Below, piece after piece: positions 56,963 through 64,000 of a DNA stretch of 64,000 nt (the first letter of the stretch is position 1; every line of letters begins with the position of its first letter). The stretch covers positions 41,593,820 to 41,657,819 of the forward strand of contig OZ024724.1 of assembly GCA_964016875.1 (NCBI GenBank). The letters run 5' to 3'. The notes below the pieces were generated by a model. The model did no database searches and had not been told where the DNA came from. It saw nothing but the letters and a program-made list of their open reading frames with translations. The position numbers were made by a program, and so were the translations under genes. This DNA is from Fallopia convolvulus. Lineage: Eukaryota; Streptophyta; Magnoliopsida; Caryophyllales; Polygonaceae.

Positions 56963-58033
56963 TTGTTTGTTGTTTATTACTTGTGTAATGATGTGCTGTG
57001 CAGAGTTACCACTAAATTTGTAGTCTCTTTGAAAAAATATGAATGGTTTAAACTTCATGATGGATTCATGTATGAATTAAGGAAGGCAGATAAGACGAAC
57101 ACTAATGATTGGTATTTTGACATAGAATCTAATAACTACATTGCTGGATATTACTACTTGTTGATGTCTGGTGAAGGAAAGTGGTATAGTATGAATGATG
57201 TAAGTGGCAGAGATAGATACTATTTGATGGAAATGATGAAATCCAACCTTGGTACCATCTGTGGTGCCATGAATTATCTAGATTCCTATGAAATGATGTT
57301 TGTTGATCAAGCCCAAGTCTTTAGCAAAACAAAGGATATATTTAATTATGAAATGTACTTGTTTATCTATATGTGCGATGGTGCTTATGCTTGTATACGA
57401 AGGGGTGGGAGCTATCTACCTCCCACAATTTCCTTTCATAATTTGTCTTTCTTGTACTTCCATTTCTCTGATTGCTACTACTCTATGAGTTGGATTTGGG
57501 GCGTGGGGCACTTGAACTTTGAAAAACATGAAGAAAATTTGAGGAAAGGAATGTATTCCTCCAAAAAGACCCTCATTTCTGACCTTAATTGCTCTAAAGA
57601 GCAAGATGAGAGTGAGCACTTTCATTCTCATCAAGATCCAGTGCCCACCATGGTCAATGAGACCTTAAAGGGTGGTAAGGAAAATAGGCCTTTTGAGGCA
57701 GGACCCTTGGGGTCAAAGAAAGAAAAGTCTAAAAGAAAGATCGATATGAAGGCATTTCTGAATCAACTCATTGGAGTTAAAGAAAATCTTCAGCATTTGA
57801 AGGCAACCTCACTCTTCCAGCATTTGAAGCTGAGGAGCGTCATAAATAACAAAAAACTGAACTTTAGTAAAGGATTACGGGTTTCAATATATAAAATTGA
57901 CTCTATGAATAAAGAAAATGGGTTGAATAAGAAGATTGAAGGTTGGAGAATGACCAAATGCACAATTAGAATTTTAAATGTATCTAGCATTTTAGACACG
58001 GATGAAATTGAAGCTCTTAAGTGTGCAGGGTGA
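56963..58033 (+). CDS. unassigned LINE 5' ORF, second module copy
   Basis: An open frame of 356 codons. The N-terminal two thirds are aromatic- and Met-rich (YEWFKLHDGFMYELRK, NDWYFDIESNNYIAGYYYLL, DRYYLMEMMKS). The last third repeats the module of the preceding ORF (PTMVNETLKGG, FEAGPLGSKKEKSKRK, IDMKAFLNQLIGVKENL), followed by a basic tail. No known domain is visible to me. It lies 285 bp after the first ORF in the same orientation. The long open frame in otherwise stop-rich, AT-rich DNA suggests it was coding until recently. Confidence 0.5.
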   Translation: MFVVYYLCNDVLCRVTTKFVVSLKKYEWFKLHDGFMYELRKADKTNTNDWYFDIESNNYIAGYYYLLMSGEGKWYSMNDVSGRDRYYLMEMMKSNLGTICGAMNYLDSYEMMFVDQAQVFSKTKDIFNYEMYLFIYMCDGAYACIRRGGSYLPPTISFHNLSFLYFHFSDCYYSMSWIWGVGHLNFEKHEENLRKGMYSSKKTLISDLNCSKEQDESEHFHSHQDPVPTMVNETLKGGKENRPFEAGPLGSKKEKSKRKIDMKAFLNQLIGVKENLQHLKATSLFQHLKLRSVINNKKLNFSKGLRVSIYKIDSMNKENGLNKKIEGWRMTKCTIRILNVSSILDTDEIEALKCAG

Positions 58034-58309
58034 TGTCATGCCTGCAGCATTGATGAACTCCGAACAAACCAGGCTCATCAAGTATGGGAGAAGTCATGGA
58101 AAGTTAGAAGTCGAGCTAAAGCACAAGAAGTAAATGTGCAGGTCAAGATATGGAACCAAGATGGAGAAACTGATCAGACTGACAGAACAATGAGCTTGTT
58201 TAAGAATTCCAGAAAACATTAGTTTAGGTTATGTTTAGACTGCGGGGTAATATTTACAAAAAAGGCTATTGATCATAATTATTGTATTAAGCCAGTTCGA
58301 ACTACCAAA

Positions 58310-58693
58310 ATGGAGTGGCGTACTAAGTTTATATATAAAGTGTATGTTATCAGTAACTTTATGGATGTTGTCAATCTTAAGGGAAAAATCAGCATTGATC
58401 GGATATGTAGTTTGTATAAGTCAAGTGGCATTAGTGTGCTTAACTATAATAGGAGACATAAAATTGAGAAAGTTGTATGGTGGAATTGTGCCTATTACAT
58501 AGGAGACAATGTCTTATACGACCACTATAGATATAAAGGTAGATATGTGTGCAAGCACCTCAGCAGGATGGAAAGAATGGCTTCATTCAGGCCTTTACAT
58601 TATTACTGGGTAACACATATTATTTTGTACATGGTGAACCATGATCACACGAACAATGGAATAGAATTAAAAGGAGTGGGGGATATAAAATAG
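58310..58693 (+). CDS. unassigned small ORF directly before LINE ORF2
   Basis: 128 codons, starting MEWRTKFIYK and ending 6 bp before the ATG of the endonuclease ORF. Basic and rich in Tyr, Trp, His and Cys (ICSLYKSSGISVLNYNRRHK, VVWWNCAYYIGDNVLYDHY, YVCKHLSRMERM). It may be the C-terminal piece of a broken ORF1, since ORF1 normally ends near ORF2. No family is recognised. Confidence 0.4.
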   Translation: MEWRTKFIYKVYVISNFMDVVNLKGKISIDRICSLYKSSGISVLNYNRRHKIEKVVWWNCAYYIGDNVLYDHYRYKGRYVCKHLSRMERMASFRPLHYYWVTHIILYMVNHDHTNNGIELKGVGDIK

Positions 58694-58699
58694 GTTGTC

Positions 58700-61600
58700 A
58701 TGAAAATAGGATTTTGGAATAGCAGAGGTATTGGGAGGAAATCCTTTTGGCCTGAACTAGATTCCTTCTGCAAAATTCAGAGAATTCAAATTATGGCAAT
58801 CAGAGAAACGAAAACGGACACCCTTCCTAGCGATCAGGTTTGGCGAAGAGCTGGATTCGATAATGTCTTATGGTCCCCTGCATCGTTTTGGGCCGGAGGT
58901 CTAGGCGTGTTCTGGAAAGCGCATCAACTAGTTAATGAAGAAATCACGGTGATCGCCCACAATCCGAGGTATATCATCCTAAAATACTTGCATGTCATTA
59001 CAAAAAACACACTTATATTATGCTTTGCCAATGCCCCTCCTAATGCTGGGATCAAAGAAGCTTTCTGGAATGAACTAAGGGTAGACATACACAATATAAA
59101 TCTCCCAACTATAGTGATAGGAGACCTAAATGAAATTCAGGACAATAGTGAAAAACGAGGAGGAGCTAACCCGGAACCACATAGGTTCGAAAGACTAATA
59201 AATTTCAAAAATGATTGTCTTTTGGAAGATATTCCTTCAATTGGGAACATTTATACTTGGAGAAAAAATAGAACAGAGATTGATAATATTTATGAAAACT
59301 AGACAGAGTTTTGGTTAGTAACAGCATCATTCAATGGTTCCCAAATATAAGCACAACAAACCATGCCTTTACTAGCTCGGATCATTGTAAAATAACTATA
59401 GAATTATGTAATGAGGACATGGTTAAAGCACAACCTTTCAAGCTAGAAAAGATGTGGATGTATAGAAAAGATTTTCGAAATGTGGTAAAACAAGCTTGGC
59501 GCGTCCAATTCCAAGGATCTAACATGTTCCAATTAGTTAAGAAAACACATTTGTTTAAGCTACATGCGAAAAAATGGAATAAGCATACACTAGGTAACAT
59601 TTTTGAACAATTAAAAGAGCTTGAAGAACAATTACTTGAAATCCAGAAGAATATCTTAAACTCACCACAACCAAACATGATTCAGAAACAATCTCGGTTA
59701 TTGAAGAAAAAGGAGTGCATTCTGAATTACCATAAAACTTACTGGAAGCAAAGGGCTAAGACAAAACACATCAAGTTCGGTGATGCGAATTCGAGATACT
59801 TTCATAAGGTTGCAAATGGGAGAAGAAATCGAAAAATACAGAAACAAATTAAAACTATGGATGGTACGCAAATTGTTACGATTGAGAATATTCGAAATGA
59901 AATTCGGCAAGACTTTAAGAGGCGGTATACGAAAGAACCAACAAGTTTGAGGAACGCAAGTGATTTTATGAACCTAATCACCACTGAGGTAACGGAGCAA
60001 GATAACATGATGCTAGTAAAACCGATTACAAACGAAGAAGTCAAGAATGCGGTGATGAGCCTGGGGTCGGACAAATCTCCTGGACCTGATGGGATTACGG
60101 CAGAATTCTATTAAAGGTATTGGGATATTGTTGGCCCTTCAGTCATTAAAGCGGTGAAAAGCTTCTTTAACTCAGGTAAAATGCTAAAACAAATAAACCA
60201 CACTTTTGTAACCCTTATACCGAAAATAGAAAACCCAGAGTCAACGAACCACTACCGACCAATTAGCCTTTGCTCTACTATTTACAAAATTATATCTAAA
60301 ATCATAACGGAACGTTTAAAGAAAGTAATGGGCAAAATTACCCATCCACTTCAAGGAGCCTTTGTAGCAAATAGGGCCATCCAAGATAATGTCCTTATAG
60401 CTCATGAAATACTCCACTCCTTCAGAAACACGAAAGCCAAATAAGAGTGGATTGCAATTAAACTTGATATGGAAAAAGCATACGATAGAGTTGAATGGGA
60501 CTACCTCCTAGACGTCCTAAATAAGTTTGGTTTTGATAAAAAAAAATTGTGGGATGGATTAGAGAATGCATAAGTATTGTTTCGCTATCTGTGCTTGTGA
60601 ACAATGGGCCCACGGACCCGTTTACACCTGAAAGAGGCCTTAGACAAGGTGACCCCTTATCACCCTTCCTGATCGTGCTTGCGGCCGAAAGCCTGGCAAG
60701 AAAGTTACAATTAACAAGTGAAATAGACAAGAAGTCGATCGGTTTTCCTATTACTAGAGGAGGTACTAGGATTCCCTTTCTTGCCTTTGCAGATGATATC
60801 ATAATTTTTGCTAAAGCAACACAAGGATCGTGCACCATAGTTAAGAACATAATAGATGACTTCTGTAAGATTTCCGGTCAAAAAGTCAATTATACGAAAT
60901 TCGCATTTCAAACCTCTAAAAATATGAATGCTCAACAAAAAAATATTGTTCACCAAACATTAGGAATCCCAACAATGACTAACATTGAAAAATATCTTGG
61001 ATGCCCCATGATCTGTGGAAAAGTTAATAAAGATACTTTCAAAGATTCTGTTGGCAGAGCACAACAACAACTGACGAAATGGAAAGCCAACTCGCTATCC
61101 CAAGAAGGAAGAGCAACCTTAATCCAAGCCAACCTAGCGACAAAACCAAACTACATAATGCAAAGCTTCATGCTCCCTACTTCCATCCATAACGAAATGG
61201 ATAGAATTAATAGAGGGTTCTTTTGGAACAAAGACAGACAATATAAACCATTGATAGGGTGGGACAAAATATGTAAGCCAAAGGATAGAGGTGGACTCGG
61301 AATAAAGAAGACGGAGCATATGAACAAGGCGCTGCAAATGAAACTTTTATGGAAAATTTTAGCAGAACCACATAACATTTGGGTAAAAGTTGTTAGGGAG
61401 AAATATCTCAAGAATGACAACCTCTTTACATATAAGCCAAAGAAAAACACCTCATGGCAATGGAAAAAACTCATACAACTTAGGAACGACTTCAACAAAG
61501 GCTTAATATGGCAAATAGGGGATGGAAAAACGGTGAATTTTTGTTCGATAATTAGACTATTAAAGGCCCCTTATTTCCCCATGCCAAAAATTCATTAATG

Positions 61601-62833
61601 ATTGCTGAAACATCAAAAGTTGCAGAATGGATATCAAGTGATAGGGTTTGGAAGGAAGAAGAACTAAAACATGTCCTACCAAAAGAGATTGTCGAACAAA
61701 TTCTAGCAACCCCGATCCCAGATAACTATATACAAGATCGACTTTATTGGGCACCAAGTAAAAATGGGTGGTTCTCCACAGCCTCGACGATTGAACTAAT
61801 AACTAATAGAGGGGAACAAACTCCAAGCCTAAACAATTGGATTTGGAAAATGGATATCTACCCAAAAGTTAAGAATTTCCTATGGAAAATAGACAATAAT
61901 GGTCTCCCCACTAAAGAGAGATTACGCGAAAAGAATGTAGTAACGCCCGGAGGATGTATACTATGTGATTGTACAACCGAAGATACTACTCATATACTTA
62001 CTCAGTGTCCGTACATGACAGACATTGTAAATAAATTAAACCCCAATATTGCTCAAGTAATTAGTGGGGTTGATGTCTATAATAAAACACCCAGAACCCT
62101 CATCAATGAGATTAATCAAACTCTAGGAAGAAAAGAGTTTACAGAACTTGCAGTAATATGGTGGTGTGTATGGCACCAACAAAACAAGCTAACATTTCAA
62201 CAAAACCAATGCGAGGGCATTCCGGATTTAGTTAGACTTATCCGAACCCAAATTACCAATTGGGAAAAGGCTAGATTGTGGTCGGAAGATGAGGAAAATA
62301 TAAAAGAGATCAAAACAAGAAAAACAAATAAACGAAAGATAATTATTAATAGATGGAAGAGACCGACAGAAGGTTATGTAAAAATCAACGTTGATGCATC
62401 TAGACTAACAAATAACCAAGCAACGGGAGGATTAATAATTAGGAATAACCATGGCCTGGTAATTGACATAAAGTAGTATAGCTTTGGTAAAACCTCGGCG
62501 ATTAAAGCAGAAGCTCTGGCATTTCGAGAAGCAATCCGAGAAGTAAAGAATAGGAATCTAGAAAAGGTTGAAATTGAAGGGGACAATCTGCAAGTCATAA
62601 ATGCGATTAAAGGCTCTTCTAAATGCCCGTGGGAGGTTGAGATTATATTCTCCGACATCCTTGTCTCCGCCTATGGAGCCCAGGATATTTCTTTTAACCA
62701 CATTCCTAGGGATTGTAACGTTGTGGTCGATAAAATTGCTAAATTGGGTCATAGTCTCTCCACCGAGTTTATTAAGACTCACCCAAAACTTTTAGTTCTC
62801 ATCCGAAAGGATGCTCTAGGACGCCCTCCGTAG
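58700..62833 (+). pseudogene. LINE ORF2 (endonuclease, reverse transcriptase, zf-RVT, RNase H)
   Basis: It starts MKIGFWNSRG. The endonuclease has AIRETKT, VIGDLNEIQ and SSDHCKITIEL. A frameshift near 59292 separates its last part. RT has HYRPISLCSTIYKI, LQGAFVANRAIQDNV, KLDMEKAYDRVEWDYL, RGLRQGDPLSPFL and the catalytic FADDIIIFAK. The zf-RVT part (GWFSTASTIELI, CILCDCTTEDTTHILTQCP) and RNase H (VKINVDASRL, AIKAEALAFREAI, EIEGDNLQVINAI, HIPRDCNVVVDKIAKLGH) follow. Defects are TAA at 60112-60114, TAA at 60442-60444, a shift at the A-run near 60540, a shift near 61596 and TAG at 62474-62476. The domain set equals that of the LINE at 47-54 kb, but the two are not close relatives in sequence. Confidence 0.9.
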
Positions 62834-62881
62834 GGAGTGCCTCCTAATTCTTACCTAATCAAAAAAAAATGACTCACTTAT

Positions 62882-64000
62882 GTCTTGACTCGATTTTAAT
62901 GTGGCACACGTACTTCTCACACGCACACAAAGATGACAAATCAGATGATGCAAGCTCAAAATCAGACGAAACACTTCTCAAATCAAAGAACAAAAGCAAC
63001 AACAGAGGTAGCAACAAAGACTAAAACCGGATAAGCTTGTAGGCAAGTATTTACCTACTAAGCTGAAGTAAAAGTTGCACAAGGGTTAGCTCGGTTGGCT
63101 AGGGCAAAGTGGACAATGAGATGGGTTTTTTGATGTGAGAATTCAGGTGACACAATTGAAAAGGGTCCAGCAAATTAGCGCACAACAACAACACACACAA
63201 GATCAACAACCAAGCAAAGGTACACACTTGCAAACTTTCTTTGAAATTTTGCTCTCGAATTTTTTTTTTAAAATCACATGCAAAACTCTTTTTTTTTTTA
63301 TGTGGCACTCATTTTTTTACCAAGAAAACTATGAATAAATAGGGAATTAAAACAATGCACTAACAAGGACTTAATCACGTGGAATTGCAAAGATCAAATA
63401 CCAAAAATTGAAGGGTCGCACTCTTAATTCAGATTTGCATGGGTGAGAGGAATAAAAATTGAAATCAAAAGGTGAAAGTTTGAATTTTGAAGGGTGAAAG
63501 TCGGACCAATACAACAATGTGCGCGAGGCTCGTCTTTAACTTTGAAATGGACGATTTCCAAACTGGTTTTAGGTAGAGATTTTCAGCCAGATTTCAAGGT
63601 TCAAAAAAGCAATAATGGTTACGTTTTTAAGGTAACAAAAAAAATGAAGGCATACAAGGCAAGACAGGCGGCAAAAGAGCAACAAGAACCTGAAACAAAG
63701 TAAGTAATTTGTACGCCTAACACTTAAGGAGCTTACTAGGCTTAGCTCTGATACCACTTGGTGCGCTCCTGGCTAGATCGAGGTTGTTTTGGTGTCGACC
63801 AAGTTGTATGGATCCGTCCCTAGTTGGTCCTCAAGTGCACAATTTCCAAATGCACAATTTCAAACAGTTTGGGGAAGCTGTTGGAGATGGCCTTACAACC
63901 CAAACTAAATACAGGAAGTAAAACCGGTCTAAAGACCTTCACCATTGCAAGCTTGAACCGAAACTTAAATTGATGACCATTCCCACGCCTTTATTTGTTT
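62882..64000. other. no supported gene; possible retrotransposon primer site
   Basis: No coding region that I can support. At 63749-63760 GCTCTGATACCA is the complement of the tRNA-Met primer site (TGGTATCAGAGC) on the - strand, so 62.9-63.75 kb could be the internal start and 63.76-64.0 kb the LTR of a - strand element. Neither LTR edges nor gag could be verified. Confidence 0.35.

Larger units (their letters stand above)
55383..62869 (+). mobile_element. full-length L1-type LINE with target-site duplication
   Basis: 7.49 kb from 55383 to the A9 tail at 62861-62869. TGACTCACTTAT stands on both sides (55371-55382 and 62870-62881); with the adjoining A's the match is 16 bp. The 5' 3.3 kb hold three ORFs that I cannot assign. 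The rest is a degenerate ORF2 with endonuclease, RT, zf-RVT and RNase H. The insertion lies only a few bases from the right end of the hAT element at 54742-55357. Confidence 0.9.

Noticed and set aside
63076..63110. tRNA-like GGTTAGCTCGGTTGG sequence
   Set aside because: It looks like a box A, but no box B or tRNA fold follows within the needed distance.
1..64000. CRISPR arrays, bacterial operons, rRNA genes
   Set aside because: No regular spacer-repeat array, ribosome-binding-site-led operon or rRNA sequence was seen; the window is plant nuclear DNA.

Overview
The window is nuclear DNA of a flowering plant, most likely a eudicot. The evidence is two spliced plant genes, GT-AG introns, an HDEL-type calreticulin, and plant lineages of LTR retrotransposons, LINEs, CACTA, hAT and Stowaway elements. 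I cannot fix the species. About three quarters of the sequence is mobile-element DNA in several nested layers. Only two intact host genes are evident: calreticulin (23063-26382, + strand, 14 exons) and a universal stress protein (27083-28032, - strand, 4 exons). They lie tail to tail, with about 700 bp between their stop codons, in the one element-poor island (about 22.2-28.5 kb).

Left block (1-22190). A nearly intact copia element runs off the left edge on the - strand, with its 5' LTR at 2010-2256. A CAC/CAT triplet tract (2880-3450) and a miniature LTR element (TRIM, 3999-4564) follow. An older + strand copia (LTR 5019-5263) was then hit twice within 61 bp. A Ty3/gypsy chromovirus-like element (5518-12060, - strand, 404-bp LTRs, TSD CCACA) landed first in order along the sequence. 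A Sirevirus-type copia (12122-22048, - strand, TSD CAAGC) lies next to it. Both insertions have exact 5-bp target duplications and nearly identical LTRs, so they are recent. The Sirevirus carries gag, pol and a third ORF in the envelope-like position.

Middle block (28.5-45.2 kb). A 5.96-kb CACTA element (28532-34489, TSD ACG) has an N-terminal fragment of a TNPD-type gene joined to a spliced TNPA-like gene. The main transposase core is missing. Smaller insertions follow: a tRNA-derived SINE (34976-35176, 19-bp TSD), a 5'-truncated LINE tail (about 35600-35790), a GC-rich hAT MITE (36702-36878), a decayed copia (38043 to about 42165) split by a non-autonomous hAT (40203-41087) and a long-TIR MITE (41820-42106), a second copia fragment, an NLR (LRR) pseudogene on the - strand, and a decayed hAT-like element containing a Stowaway MITE.

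Right block (45.2-64 kb). A gypsy deletion derivative with three LTR-like blocks (45279-46981) interrupts the 3' end of an unidentified host reading frame. A degenerate L1-type LINE follows (about 47037-54333) and is itself split by a 1.44-kb solo LTR (48659-50099, TSD CCGCC). Next come a gypsy gag remnant, a 616-bp hAT element (54742-55357) and a full-length LINE bounded by a 12-16 bp target duplication (55383-62869).

The least explained coding sequence is the 3.3-kb region of that second LINE ahead of its endonuclease. It holds three ORFs I cannot assign to a family, and two of them share a diverged duplicated module. This is the best candidate for something not yet described, although it may simply be a lineage-specific ORF1 region. 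The last 1.1 kb shows no gene I can support.
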